Shown piece by piece: positions 17,455 to 27,737 of a stretch of 64,000 nucleotides of DNA. The DNA comes from Variovorax sp. J2L1-78 (GTDB lineage Bacteria; Pseudomonadota; Gammaproteobacteria; Burkholderiales; Burkholderiaceae_C): contig NZ_JASZYB010000001.1 of the NCBI RefSeq assembly GCF_030317205.1, positions 1,240,001 through 1,304,000 of the forward strand, read 5' to 3'. Made by a program: the position numbers and the translations under genes. The notes beneath the pieces were generated by a model. The model ran no database searches and was not told the origin of the DNA. It saw only the letters and a list, made by a program, of their open reading frames with translations. The number at the start of each line of letters is the position of its first letter. Position 1 is the stretch's first letter.

Positions 17455-18351
17455 TCAGATTTTCTTCTGCACCATCTTGATCACGCTGGAGAAATCCAGC
17501 GCGCCGTGGCCGGCCAGGCTGTGCGCGGCATACAGGTTGCGCGCCAGGCCGCCCAGCGGGGTCGACGCGCGCACCGCGGCGGCGTTCTCCTGGGCCAGAC
17601 CCAGGTCCTTGAGCATCAGGTCGGTGCCGAAGCCGCCCGCATAGTTCTTGGACGCGGGCGCCGTCTCCATCACGCCCGGCAGCGGGTTGTACTTTTCCAG
17701 CGCCCAGTTGCCGCCCGAGCTGCGCCGCATGATCTCCGACAGCACCTTCGGGTCGAGCCCGTTGGCCACGCCCAGCGCGATGGCTTCGGAGGTGCCGATC
17801 ATCAGGATGCCCAGAAGCATGTTGTTGCAGATCTTGGCGGTCTGGCCCGCGCCGGCCGCACCGGCGTGGAAGATGTTGGCGCCCATCTTCTCGAGCACGG
17901 GCCGCGCGCGTTCGAGGTCGGCCTCGCTGCCGCCGACCATGAAGGTCAGCGTGCCGGCGATGGCGCCGCCGGTGCCGCCCGAGACTGGCGCATCGATGAC
18001 GGCCACGCCCTTCTTGGCGGCCGCTTCGGCGACCTTGCGCGAGGTGGCGGCGGCGATGGTGCTGCTGTCGATCACCAGCGTGCCGGGCGCGATCTTCTCC
18101 AGGATGCCGGGCTGCCCGTCGCTGCCCAGATAGAGCCCTTCGACATGCGCGCTGGCCGGCAGCATGCTGATGACGATCTCGGCGCCGTCGAGCGTGGCCG
18201 CCGCCGACGCGGCGATCGGCAGGCCCTCGGCCGCGAACTTCGCGCAGGCCTCCTTCGACAGGTCGAAGGCGCTGAGCGTGTGGCCGGCCTTGTGCAGGTT
18301 CATGGCCATGGGGCCGCCCATGTTGCCGAGGCCGATGAATGCGATCTTCAT
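17455..18351 (-). CDS. mmsB: 3-hydroxyisobutyrate dehydrogenase
   Basis: A 298-residue NAD-dependent 3-hydroxyisobutyrate dehydrogenase, acting in valine degradation to make methylmalonate semialdehyde. The Rossmann motif is IAFIGLGNMGGPMA, the substrate motif DAPVSGGTGGA, and the catalytic Lys lies in GAGQTAKICNNML. The ATG at 18351 fits; the frame upstream belongs to no protein. It is the last gene of a four-gene operon on the - strand whose other members make its substrate and use its product. Confidence 0.95.
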   Translation of the reverse strand: MKIAFIGLGNMGGPMAMNLHKAGHTLSAFDLSKEACAKFAAEGLPIAASAAATLDGAEIVISMLPASAHVEGLYLGSDGQPGILEKIAPGTLVIDSSTIAAATSRKVAEAAAKKGVAVIDAPVSGGTGGAIAGTLTFMVGGSEADLERARPVLEKMGANIFHAGAAGAGQTAKICNNMLLGILMIGTSEAIALGVANGLDPKVLSEIMRRSSGGNWALEKYNPLPGVMETAPASKNYAGGFGTDLMLKDLGLAQENAAAVRASTPLGGLARNLYAAHSLAGHGALDFSSVIKMVQKKI

Positions 18352-18385
18352 TGTCTTGTCTCCGTTGTTTTTGAAAGGTAGCGGC

Positions 18386-19501
18386 TCAGGCCAGCGACAC
18401 AAGTTCCGGCGCCATCTCGCCGCGCGCACGCAGGTGGTCCTCGACGAAGGCCGGCGTGATCTCGGCGAGCGTCGCCGGGTTCCACTTCGGGTTGCGGTCC
18501 TTATCGACCAGCACCGCACGGATGCCTTCGGCGAAGTCGGCATGGGCGCAGAAGCCCAGCGACGCCCAGTACTCGAGCCGGAACACCTCGGCCAGCGACA
18601 TGCGCGGCACGCGCTGCCACAGCGCCCACGACAGCGCGACCGAGCTCGGCGCGCCCTTGGCGTAGGTCTTGACCGCCGTCTGCAGCCACGGGTCGTCGCT
18701 CTGCAGCGCGCGCAGGCGCTGGTCGATGACCAGCAGGTCCTCGCCCGCCAGCGTGGCGTTGATGAGGTCGAAGTGCTCGCGCAGCTTCGACGCGGGCATG
18801 GCCGCGCCCTCGCCCGCCTGCGCCAGCAGCCTGGACATCAGCGCGCGGTCGGCGTCGGGCGTGCCCTTCCAACCGGCGGTCGTGATCGCCTCCAGCACCT
18901 GCGCCTTGGCGGCATGCGGCACCAGCACGTCGGCCAGGCCGATGAAGATGGCATCGGCCGCATTCACCTGCGCCGCCGTGAAGGCCAGGAACAGGCCGGT
19001 GCAGCCCGGCGTGCGGCGCAGGAACCAGCTGCCGCCGACGTCGGGGTACAGGCCGATGTTGACCTCGGGCATCGCGACGCGGCTGCCCTCGGTCACCACG
19101 CGGTGCGAGCAGCCGGCCATCAGGCCGACGCCGCCGCCCATCACGATGCCGTGGCCCCAGCAGACGAAGGGCTTGGGGAAGGTGTGGATCAGGTAATCGA
19201 GCTCGTATTCCTCGCCGAAAAAACGCTCGGCGTATTCGTTGCGCTCGGCCTTGCAGTCCAGCAGCGTCTGGTAAAGCTGGCGCAGGTCGCCGCCGGCACA
19301 GAAGGCCTTCTCGCCAGCGGCGTCCATCAGCACGCCGACGATGCCGGCGTCAGCCGCCCATTCGCGCAGTTGCGGCGTGAGCAGGCGCACCATGTCGACC
19401 GACAGCGCGTTGAGCGAGGCCGGCGCGTTGAGCGTGGCCACGCCGAAGCGCTGGCCGTTGGCGGTGGGAATTTCCTGGAAGAGAACGACGGGTTCGGTCA
19501 T
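18386..19501 (-). CDS. 3-hydroxyisobutyryl-CoA hydrolase family protein
   Basis: A 371-residue member of the crotonase superfamily with the long HIBCH-type layout. The N-terminal core has FCAGGDLRQLYQTL, ELDYLIHTFPKPFVCWGHGIVMGGGVGLM and the active-site region MPEVNIGLYPDVGGSWFL. The C-terminal HIBCH extension includes WASLGFCAHADFAEGIRAVLVDKDRNPKW. In valine degradation it would hydrolyse 3-hydroxyisobutyryl-CoA; an enoyl-CoA hydratase role for methacrylyl-CoA is less likely from the layout. It lies between mmsB (34 bp) and the acyl-CoA dehydrogenase gene (29 bp). Confidence 0.9.
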   Translation of the reverse strand: MTEPVVLFQEIPTANGQRFGVATLNAPASLNALSVDMVRLLTPQLREWAADAGIVGVLMDAAGEKAFCAGGDLRQLYQTLLDCKAERNEYAERFFGEEYELDYLIHTFPKPFVCWGHGIVMGGGVGLMAGCSHRVVTEGSRVAMPEVNIGLYPDVGGSWFLRRTPGCTGLFLAFTAAQVNAADAIFIGLADVLVPHAAKAQVLEAITTAGWKGTPDADRALMSRLLAQAGEGAAMPASKLREHFDLINATLAGEDLLVIDQRLRALQSDDPWLQTAVKTYAKGAPSSVALSWALWQRVPRMSLAEVFRLEYWASLGFCAHADFAEGIRAVLVDKDRNPKWNPATLAEITPAFVEDHLRARGEMAPELVSLA

Positions 19502-19530
19502 GGGCAACGGGGTGATCGGGGTGGTGGAGG

Positions 19531-20685
19531 TCAGCGGATGTCGCTGTCGCCTTCGAGCAATTTTCGCGCGACGATGACCCGCATGATTTCGTTGGTGCCT
19601 TCGAGGATCTGGTGCACCCGCGTGTCGCGCACCAGCCGCTCCAGCGGGAACTCGGCCAGGTAGCCATAGCCGCCGTGCAGCTGCAGCGCGTCGTTGCAGA
19701 TGGTGAAGCCCGCATCGGTCGCGAAGCGCTTGGCCATCGCGCAGTAGGTGGACGCATCGGGGTGCGCCGCATCGAGCTTGCTCGCGGCCATGCGCACCAT
19801 CTGCCGCGCCGCGACCAATTCGGTCGCCATGTCGGCCAGCTTGAACTGCAGCGCCTGGAAGCTCGCGAGCGGCTTGCCGAACTGCTGGCGGTCGTGCAGG
19901 TAGCCACGCGCCGCGTTCAATGCACCCTGGGCCGCGCCGACCGAGCAGGTCGCGATGTTGATGCGCCCGCCATCGAGCCCCTTCATCGCGATGCGGAAGC
20001 CCTCGCCTTCGCTGCCCAGCAGGTGGTCGGCCGGCACGCGCACGTTGTCGAAGGCGATGGTGCGCGTGGGCTGGCTGTTCCAGCCCATCTTGTGTTCCTT
20101 CTTGCCGTAGCTGATGCCGGGCGCATCGGCCGGCACGGCGAAGGCCGAGATGCCGCCCGCACCGCCACCGCCGGTGCGCGCCATCAGCACCAGCACGTCG
20201 GTCGCACCGGCGCCGCTGATGAAGGCCTTGCCACCGTTGATGACGTACTCGCCGCCTTGCAACTCGGCGCGCGTCTTGAGCGAGCCGGCGTCGGACCCGG
20301 CGCCGGGTTCGGTCAGGCAGTACGACGCCAGCTTGCGCCCGCTCGTGAGGTCCTCGCCCCAGGCCTTGCACACGGCCTCGGTGCCCCAGGTGCCGAGCAT
20401 CCAGGTCGCCATGTTGTGGATGGTGATGAAGGCGGTGGTCGACGGGTCGACAGCCGCCATCTCCTCGAACACCAGCGTGGCGTCGAGCCGCGGCAGTGCG
20501 AGGCCGCCGATGCGTTCGGGCGCGTAGAGGCCGCAGAAGCCCAGCTCGCCCGCCTTCGCGATGGCGTCCTTGGGGAAGAACGCCTCGGCGTCCCAGCGCG
20601 CGGCATGCGGCGCGAATTCGGCGGCGGCGAATTCGCGGGCGGTCTCGGCAAAGGCGCGCTGCTCTTCGGAAAGTTCGAAGTCCAT
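19531..20685 (-). CDS. acyl-CoA dehydrogenase, likely isobutyryl-CoA dehydrogenase
   Basis: A 384-residue FAD-dependent acyl-CoA dehydrogenase. It shows the family motifs CLTEPGAGSDAGSLKTRA and a C-terminal HGGYGYLAEFPLERLVRD followed by ILEGTNEIMRVIVAR, which holds the catalytic Glu region. In this operon it most likely oxidises isobutyryl-CoA to methacrylyl-CoA in valine degradation; substrate choice is inferred from context. It starts 10 bp after mmsA. Confidence 0.93.
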   Translation of the reverse strand: MDFELSEEQRAFAETAREFAAAEFAPHAARWDAEAFFPKDAIAKAGELGFCGLYAPERIGGLALPRLDATLVFEEMAAVDPSTTAFITIHNMATWMLGTWGTEAVCKAWGEDLTSGRKLASYCLTEPGAGSDAGSLKTRAELQGGEYVINGGKAFISGAGATDVLVLMARTGGGGAGGISAFAVPADAPGISYGKKEHKMGWNSQPTRTIAFDNVRVPADHLLGSEGEGFRIAMKGLDGGRINIATCSVGAAQGALNAARGYLHDRQQFGKPLASFQALQFKLADMATELVAARQMVRMAASKLDAAHPDASTYCAMAKRFATDAGFTICNDALQLHGGYGYLAEFPLERLVRDTRVHQILEGTNEIMRVIVARKLLEGDSDIR

Positions 20686-20695
20686 GCAGCCGAGG

Positions 20696-22219
<1,524 letters not shown>

Positions 22220-22275
22220 GGATTTGTCTCCTTGTCGATCTGGGGCCGGATGGCGGCGAACGGACGATGCTAGCT

Positions 22276-22295
22276 TTGCAGTTTTGCCATAGCAA
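22276..22295. promoter_or_regulatory. candidate LysR-type operator
   Basis: TTGC at 22276-22279 and GCAA at 22292-22295 form a small dyad in the AT-richer 115-bp gap between mmsA and the divergent LysR gene. The size and position fit a LysR-type binding site, but the arms are short and the assignment is inference. Confidence 0.35.
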
Positions 22296-22334
22296 TAGAC
22301 AAATACGCACCCACGATCTGCATAATCGCAACGC

Positions 22335-23228
22335 ATGGACTGGGACAACCTGCGCTTCTTCCTCGAACTCGCACGATCGGGCACGCTGCAGAGCGCGGCA
22401 CGCCGATTGGCGGTCGACCACACCACGGTGGCGCGTCGCATCCAGGCCCTCGAAAAGCAGGTCGGCTCCCCCCTGTTCTCGCGCGAGGCCGGTGGCCATC
22501 GGCTGACCGAGGCCGGCCGCCGCCTGCAGCCGCAGGTCGAGGCGATGGAGAACGCGTTCCGCAGCGTCGAGAGCGCGGCACCCGCCTCGCACGAAGGCCT
22601 GTCGGGCGTGGTGCGCATCGGCGCGACCGAAGGCTTCGGCACCGTGGTGCTGGCGCCGCAGCTCGCACTGTTCGCTGGCCGGCACCCGAAGCTGGTGATC
22701 GACCTGCTCGCCATGCCGCGCCTGGTGCACCTGTCGCGGCGCGAAGCCGACATCGTGATCTCGCTGGAGCGGCCCGCGCGCGGCCCGGTGGTGGTGACCA
22801 AGCTCACCGACTACACCCTTCGGCTGTACGCGTCGACGGCCTACCTTGCCAAGCACACCGCCATCAAGACGCGCGACGACCTGCGCGGCCACACCTTCAT
22901 CAGCTACGTCGACGACCTGCTCTTCAGCAAGGAGCTGCAGTACCTGGACGAACTGCACAAGCCCGACAGCTTCGCGCTGCGCAGCACCAGTATCCTGGCG
23001 CAGCATGCGGCGGTGGTGGCGGGCGCCGGCATCGCGGTGCTGCCGGCCTTCATCGCCGAGCGCGACACGTCGCTGAAGGCGGTGCTGCCCCAGCAGGCGC
23101 ATTTCACGCGCACCTTCTGGATGTCGATGCCGGCCGAGACCAAGCACCTGGGCCGCATGCAGGCGGTGTGGAGCTTCGTGCGGGAGACCGTCGAGGCCCA
23201 GCGCAGCGTGCTGCAAGGGCCGGCCTGA
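22335..23228 (+). CDS. LysR family regulator divergent from mmsA
   Basis: A 297-residue LysR-type regulator. The winged HTH is at residues 1-60 ([45 protein letters not shown]). The effector-binding domain runs from about 90 to 290. It is transcribed away from the valine-degradation operon, the usual arrangement for a pathway activator responding to an intermediate. The start ATG is fixed by the HTH beginning right at the N-terminus. Confidence 0.93.
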   Translation: MDWDNLRFFLELARSGTLQSAARRLAVDHTTVARRIQALEKQVGSPLFSREAGGHRLTEAGRRLQPQVEAMENAFRSVESAAPASHEGLSGVVRIGATEGFGTVVLAPQLALFAGRHPKLVIDLLAMPRLVHLSRREADIVISLERPARGPVVVTKLTDYTLRLYASTAYLAKHTAIKTRDDLRGHTFISYVDDLLFSKELQYLDELHKPDSFALRSTSILAQHAAVVAGAGIAVLPAFIAERDTSLKAVLPQQAHFTRTFWMSMPAETKHLGRMQAVWSFVRETVEAQRSVLQGPA

Positions 23229-23249
23229 CGCGCCACGGTCCACCGGCGA

Positions 23250-24596
23250 TCAGCCCGGGGAGGCGATCCGGTGCTTCTCCATCAGGCGGTACAGCGTCAT
23301 CCGTGAGACACCCAGCTCACGTGCCGCGTGCGTGACGTTGCGACCGGTCCGGTCGAGCGTGAAGCGGATGGCATCCCGTTCGGCCAGGGTACGCGCCGCG
23401 TCGAGGCAGACGCCGTGCTCATGCTCGTCGCAGCTCAGTTCCAGATCGTCGGGCGCGATGAGCCGGCTGTCGGTCATGACCACGGCACGCTGCACGCGGT
23501 TGAAGAGCTCGCGCACGTTACCCGGCCAGTCGTGCGCCATCATGGCGGCCACCGCCTGGCGGCTGAAGCCTTCGACCTTGGTGGTGCGAAGGTCGGCACT
23601 GCAGCGGCGGTAGAAGTGCTGGGCCAGCATCGGCACGTCTTCCTTGCGCTCGCGCAGCGGCGGCACCGTGATCGACAGCACGTGCAGCCGGTAGTAGAGG
23701 TCTTCGCGGAACTTGCCGCAGGCCACCGCCTCGGCCAGGTCGATGTGCGACGCGGCCACCACGCGCACATCCACCGGCAGGCTGCGCGCGCCGCCGACGC
23801 GCTGGATCGTCTTCTCCTGCAAGAAGCGCAAGAGGTTGGTCTGCAGGTCCAGCGGCAGGTCGCCGATCTCGTCGAGGAACAGCGTCCCGCCCTGGGCCGA
23901 GGCGATCAGCCCGCGGCGGTCGGTCAGTGCGCCGGTGAAGGAACCGCGCTCGTGGCCGAACAGTTCGGATTGCGCCAGCGCCGGCACGATGGCGCCGCAG
24001 TTCACCGCCACGAAGGGGCCGTCGGCGCGCGCCGAGCCGTGGTGGATCGCCTGGGCCGCCAGTTCCTTCCCGCTGCCGCTTTCGCCACCGATCAGCACGG
24101 GCGCCTCCGTGACGGCGACCTTGCGGATCTGCGTGCGCAAGCGCGCCATGGCGGCGCTCTGACCGACCATGCCGAGGCTGTCGGCCCCATGGGCCGGTGC
24201 GGCTTCGCGGCAGGTGGCCCGCAGGCTGGCGCGGCGGTGCGCATGCGCCAGGATCTGCAGCAGGCAGCTGGGGTCGACCGGCTCGGTGTGGTAATCGAAG
24301 AAGGCGTCGGCCACCAGTTCGCGGAAGGCGGGCAACTCCATCGCGCGCCCCGGGCACAGGACCACCCACTCGGCCCCATCCGTCGGCCGCACGACGGCGT
24401 CGAGTGCCGCGGTGATCGCCAGGTCGACCTGGTCGAGCAACACCAGGCAGCAGGAGATCCCCATGCGTTGCCGCAGCCGCTGCACCGCCGACAGGTCCGT
24501 GACCCAGAACAGCTCCCACCCTTCGGCGCGCAGATGGCGCTCGAGCCCGGCCGGCCGCGTATGCGGCACCACGCAGAGGAGTCGTCGCGCCAGCAT
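23250..24596 (-). CDS. sigma-54-dependent regulator, VpsR-like
   Basis: A 448-residue enhancer-binding protein. Residues 1-130 form a receiver-like but non-canonical domain, with no obvious phospho-acceptor pocket, as in VpsR-type regulators. The AAA+ domain has Walker A GESGSGKE (171-178), the sigma-54 contact loop GSFTGA (218-223), Walker B GGTLFLDE (236-243) and FREDLYYRL (297-305). A Fis-type HTH closes the protein (about 416-441). It is 8 bp downstream of the FapF-like gene, on the same strand. A consensus -24/-12 promoter lies before the divergent secreted-protein genes, so these are its likely targets. VpsR-type proteins respond to cyclic-di-GMP in Vibrio; binding here is untested. Confidence 0.93.
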   Translation of the reverse strand: MLARRLLCVVPHTRPAGLERHLRAEGWELFWVTDLSAVQRLRQRMGISCCLVLLDQVDLAITAALDAVVRPTDGAEWVVLCPGRAMELPAFRELVADAFFDYHTEPVDPSCLLQILAHAHRRASLRATCREAAPAHGADSLGMVGQSAAMARLRTQIRKVAVTEAPVLIGGESGSGKELAAQAIHHGSARADGPFVAVNCGAIVPALAQSELFGHERGSFTGALTDRRGLIASAQGGTLFLDEIGDLPLDLQTNLLRFLQEKTIQRVGGARSLPVDVRVVAASHIDLAEAVACGKFREDLYYRLHVLSITVPPLRERKEDVPMLAQHFYRRCSADLRTTKVEGFSRQAVAAMMAHDWPGNVRELFNRVQRAVVMTDSRLIAPDDLELSCDEHEHGVCLDAARTLAERDAIRFTLDRTGRNVTHAARELGVSRMTLYRLMEKHRIASPG

Positions 24597-24604
24597 GTCG
24601 CTGC

Positions 24605-25921
24605 CTAGAACGTGAAGGGAATGCGCGCCGTGAGGGTGAGGTCCGGGGTGTCCCGTGTCAGGCCTGCGCCCACGGAGATGTTCACGCTCGTCTTGGGGCT
24701 GTAGCGGTACGAGTAGCCGAGCATCAGCGTCGCGAGCTGGGTGCGGACCGACCCCGGGACCGGGGTGCCGTTCAGCTTGACGCGGCCCACCGAGTTCAGG
24801 TCGACCCCGATGCTGAAGGCCGACTTGTCGTTCAGCGCCAGGCCCATGCCGAAGTTCATGCCCAGCACGTCGCCGGCGCGGAAGTCGCCGAGGAATTCGC
24901 TGCCGCCGTCGCGCACCGTCCGGCTCACGTTGTTGCGCTTGAAGTTGTAGGCGTAGCTGAAACTGCCGAAGAACACGACCGGGTCCGAGGGGAACAGCCA
25001 GGTCAGCCCGGGCTGCAAGGTGTAGAAGCCCGAGCCGGTGGGCAGGTCCAGCGGCAGCCCGGTGCCGGTGGTGTTGCCGATGCAGCGTGTCACGCAGTCG
25101 GTCACGACCTCGAACGGGTCCTTGCCCGTGCGCGACTTGAAGCGCAGGGTACCGATCATGTAGGGCGTGGAGGCGCTGCCCTCGTTCAGCTGGTAGCGCC
25201 CCGTGACCTCGACGTCGCCCAGGTCGCGCCCGCTGGTGTTGAACACGTTGTCGATGGCCGAGCCGGTGAAGATCTCGCGGCTGACCGTGGAGTTGGAGCG
25301 GTACACATACGGCACCTTGGCCTCGATCTCGAACCGGTTGCTGATGCCGAAGCGCCCGGTCAGCGCGGTGGTGAAGGTGTTCTGCTTGACCTGCCGCACG
25401 TCGACCAGCCCGATCAGCAGCGACGGGATGATGGTGTAGCCGACCAGCGCCACCTGGTTGCTCGACGAATAGGCGTACTGGAAGGAGGGCTCGAGGATGG
25501 TCGTGCCCTTGGGCGTGAGGATGCCCGGCTGCTCGAACAACGGCGCCACGTTGAGGGTCCGTGCGTCCTGGCTCGGCGCCTGCCCGACCTGCACCGCACG
25601 CGGTGCCATGGCCACCGGTGGCGGCTCGGCAGGCGGCGGCGCGACCGCCGCGCGCTCCGACTCGCGGGCCTGGTTCTGGCGCTCGGCCAGGGCCTGCTGG
25701 AGCTCCTGCTGGCGCGCGGCCTGCTCGGCGATCGACTTGCGCAGCGCCTCGATCTCGCGCCCCTGCTCCGCCACCTGCCGCTGGAGCTCGGTCACGGGCG
25801 ATGGCGGCGGCCGTCGAGCCGGGGGGCGCGGCGTCGTGGTGGTCTGCGCATCGGCCAGGCCGCCGATGCTCGCCGCGCCGGCGCAAACCGCCGCGCGCAA
25901 AAAAGCCTTCGAGTTATTCAT
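24605..25921 (-). CDS. outer-membrane beta-barrel transporter, FapF-like
   Basis: A 438-residue outer-membrane protein. The signal peptide (about 1-25) is followed by a Pro/Thr/Arg-rich stretch and a coiled coil (about 43-92, repeats of LQRQVAEQ, ALRKSIAEQ, LQQALAERQ). A Pro/Ala linker leads to a beta-rich region (about 120-438) with alternating strands and a terminal Phe (TARIPFTF) typical of barrels folded by BAM. This order, coiled coil then plug then barrel, matches FapF, the trimeric amyloid-subunit transporter of Pseudomonas. The ATG at 25921 follows GAGGGT. Family membership is by architecture and context; no alignment was run. Confidence 0.75.
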   Translation of the reverse strand: MNNSKAFLRAAVCAGAASIGGLADAQTTTTPRPPARRPPPSPVTELQRQVAEQGREIEALRKSIAEQAARQQELQQALAERQNQARESERAAVAPPPAEPPPVAMAPRAVQVGQAPSQDARTLNVAPLFEQPGILTPKGTTILEPSFQYAYSSSNQVALVGYTIIPSLLIGLVDVRQVKQNTFTTALTGRFGISNRFEIEAKVPYVYRSNSTVSREIFTGSAIDNVFNTSGRDLGDVEVTGRYQLNEGSASTPYMIGTLRFKSRTGKDPFEVVTDCVTRCIGNTTGTGLPLDLPTGSGFYTLQPGLTWLFPSDPVVFFGSFSYAYNFKRNNVSRTVRDGGSEFLGDFRAGDVLGMNFGMGLALNDKSAFSIGVDLNSVGRVKLNGTPVPGSVRTQLATLMLGYSYRYSPKTSVNISVGAGLTRDTPDLTLTARIPFTF

Positions 25922-26197
25922 ACAACCCTCTTGTCTCTCGTACTTTTTTGGTCCGCGGCGGATACTAACTTTTTCGTATTTGATTCGATGGTTTGCAATT
26001 GGAAATATTCGTAAGCGCATGTTCATTATTCCTTGATAGAAAAATCACCTACACCTTCAGAACACAGGCTTATATATTTCGCTCCGCCAATGCGCCTAGG
26101 TCGATTGGCCGCCACGCGCCTGCGACACCGCTTCTCGCCGCCCCACCGTCCAGGGCCTTGTCGGCAAACGATTTTTTCTTGATCTTCTGGTTTTTGA

Positions 26198-26215
26198 TGT
26201 CACACCGATGTGACA
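26198..26215. promoter_or_regulatory. palindromic upstream activator site candidate
   Basis: TGTCACA-CCGA-TGTGACA is a perfect 7-bp inverted repeat. It lies 88 bp upstream of the start of the -24 element at 26303, a normal distance for a sigma-54 enhancer site. The Fis-type HTH of the neighbouring regulator would be expected to bind such a palindrome. Binding is inference. Confidence 0.5.
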
Positions 26216-26300
26216 CTCGGCGCCGAAAAAAGATGAACGCAAAGGTTTCAATGGCGCCGATATGTTGGCGTTCACAGGGCCAATTCAATGCGCGCGCCGG

Positions 26301-26317
26301 CTGGCACTGAATTTGCA
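26301..26317 (+). promoter_or_regulatory. sigma-54 promoter (-24/-12)
   Basis: CTGGCACTGAATTTGCA matches the sigma-54 consensus (TGGCAC, five bases, TTGCA) at every key position; GG at 26303-26304 and GC at 26315-26316 are 10 bp apart. Transcription would start near 26328, about 58 bp before the Gly-rich gene. The adjacent gene for a GSFTGA-containing activator supports it. Confidence 0.8.
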
Positions 26318-26385
26318 GTTCGGCATTTGTTGGGCGCAAGCACAACCATTGGCAGAGAAATTCAACTCAACCATCAGGAGACCTC

Positions 26386-27648
26386 ATGAAAAAGACACTT
26401 CTCGCTTCGTCGATCGCGCTCGCGCTGGGCATGGCCGGCTCCGCAGTGGCCCAGACCACCACCCAGTCGGGCGGCGGCGCGAATGCCTCGGATGACGCGC
26501 TCGCGCTGCAACTGAGCCTGAGCGACAACAGCACCCGAACCCGTACGACGACCACCACCAACACCGACTCGAGCACCAACTCCAGCGACAGCCGCGACCA
26601 GAGCATGTTCCGCGACTCGGGCGCAGCCCGGGCCAGCGCAGCGCGTTCGGTGGCCATCAACAACGGCTCGACCGGCACCTTCTCCAACGCCTTCAACCAG
26701 ACGACGGCCACCGCCAGCAGCAGCTTGAGCGGGGTGGTCACCGGCAACAACGTGAGCGGGATCGGCAACTACGCCTACAACACCGGCTCGGCGGCTGGCG
26801 GTACCGGCAACGGTGGCTATGGCGGCCGCGGTGCGGGCGGCTCTGCCTCGGGCAGCGGCCAGGGCGGCAACGGCGCCGTGGGAACCGGCGCGGTAGGCGC
26901 CACCGGCGGCAGCGCCTCGAACGGCGCGATCAGCCACGGCAGCGCGACCAACGGCAGTGCCAGCGCAGGCAACGGCGCCTACGGCTCCGGCGGCGGTGCC
27001 TCGGGCACCAATTCCGGTGGACAGGCGCGTGCCAATGGTGACAACGGCGGCTCCGGCGGCTATGGCAGCGGCAGCGGCAGCGGCGGCAATGGCGGCGTGA
27101 GCGGCGGCAGCGGCAGTGCCAACGGCGGCGGCGGCCTGCTCGGCGGTTCCGACGGCGGCACCAGCGGCAACACCGGCACGGCCGGCGCTGGCGGTTCCGG
27201 CACCGGAACGGGCAGCGGCGCGGCAGGCGGCGCCGGCGGCATGGGCGGTACGGCCACCAGCAGCAACACCGGCGCACGCACGGCCGGCAGCGGCCTGGGC
27301 GGCAACGGCGGCGCGGCCAGCAATGGCAGCGCGACCAACGGCAGCGCCAGCAACGGCAACAACAGCGCCGGCAGCGGCGGTGCGGGCGGCAGCGGCACCG
27401 GCGGTGCGGGTGGCGCAGGCAGCGGTGGCACCAACACCGCAGCGGGCGGCACCGGTGGCGTGGGTGAAGGCGGCAGTGGCGGTGCGGGCGGGGTCAACAG
27501 CGTGAGCGCCGGCACCTTCAACATGTCGAACACGATGACCTCGGTCGGCCAGTCGGCGGCCGGCATCATGATCGCCAACCAGCAGAGCGGCATCAGCAGC
27601 CTGGTTCAGCAGAGCGTGAACGTGCAGGCCAACCTCAGCGTGCGCTGA
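26386..27648 (+). CDS. glycine-rich low-complexity secreted protein, putative fibre/adhesin subunit
   Basis: A 420-residue secreted protein with a clear signal peptide (MKKTLLASSIALALGMAGSAVAQ). Residues about 35-130 are Ser/Thr/Asn-rich. Residues about 130-370 are a Gly/Ser/Ala/Asn low-complexity region built of GG, GGS, SGGAG and NG units with no Cys; the motif SATNGSAS occurs twice (186-193 and 315-322). The C-terminal 50 residues are non-repetitive (TFNMSNTMTSVGQSAAGIM, then QQSGISSLVQQSVNVQANL) and look like a conserved folding or export domain. It is first behind the sigma-54 promoter. I infer the exported structural subunit of the Fap-like system; it is not similar by eye to FapB or FapC. 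Confidence 0.8.
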   Translation: MKKTLLASSIALALGMAGSAVAQTTTQSGGGANASDDALALQLSLSDNSTRTRTTTTTNTDSSTNSSDSRDQSMFRDSGAARASAARSVAINNGSTGTFSNAFNQTTATASSSLSGVVTGNNVSGIGNYAYNTGSAAGGTGNGGYGGRGAGGSASGSGQGGNGAVGTGAVGATGGSASNGAISHGSATNGSASAGNGAYGSGGGASGTNSGGQARANGDNGGSGGYGSGSGSGGNGGVSGGSGSANGGGGLLGGSDGGTSGNTGTAGAGGSGTGTGSGAAGGAGGMGGTATSSNTGARTAGSGLGGNGGAASNGSATNGSASNGNNSAGSGGAGGSGTGGAGGAGSGGTNTAAGGTGGVGEGGSGGAGGVNSVSAGTFNMSNTMTSVGQSAAGIMIANQQSGISSLVQQSVNVQANLSVR

Positions 27649-27672
27649 GGTACGGCAACGGCAACCCGCCGT

Positions 27673-27703
27673 CCGCGACGCGTGCCTCGCGCATGCGTCG
27701 CGG
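27673..27703 (+). terminator. stem-loop after the Gly-rich gene, possible attenuator
   Basis: CCGCGACGC (27673-27681) pairs exactly with GCGTCGCGG (27695-27703) over a 13-nt loop. A T-rich stretch (TCTTTCCTTTTT) follows after about 11 nt, so it is not a classical intrinsic terminator. It sits between the putative main subunit gene and the downstream minor genes, where partial termination or 3'-end protection would raise subunit mRNA. Confidence 0.45.
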
Positions 27704-27737
27704 CGCGGTGGCGTCTTTCCTTTTTCGAGGAGCGATC

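Larger units (their letters stand above)
25922..26385. promoter_or_regulatory. 464-bp divergent control region of the Fap-like cluster
   Basis: This gap separates the barrel gene (-) from the Gly-rich secreted protein gene (+) and is clearly more AT-rich than its surroundings. It holds a -24/-12 promoter towards the + genes (26301-26317) and an 18-bp palindrome (26198-26215). No similar -24/-12 element was found reading towards the barrel gene. Short ORFs in the gap look like shadows. No RNA gene is evident. Confidence 0.6.

Noticed and set aside
18252..18269. Palindrome CCTTCGAC-AG-GTCGAAGG
   Set aside because: Inside the conserved FDLSKEA region of mmsB, so explained by the protein sequence.
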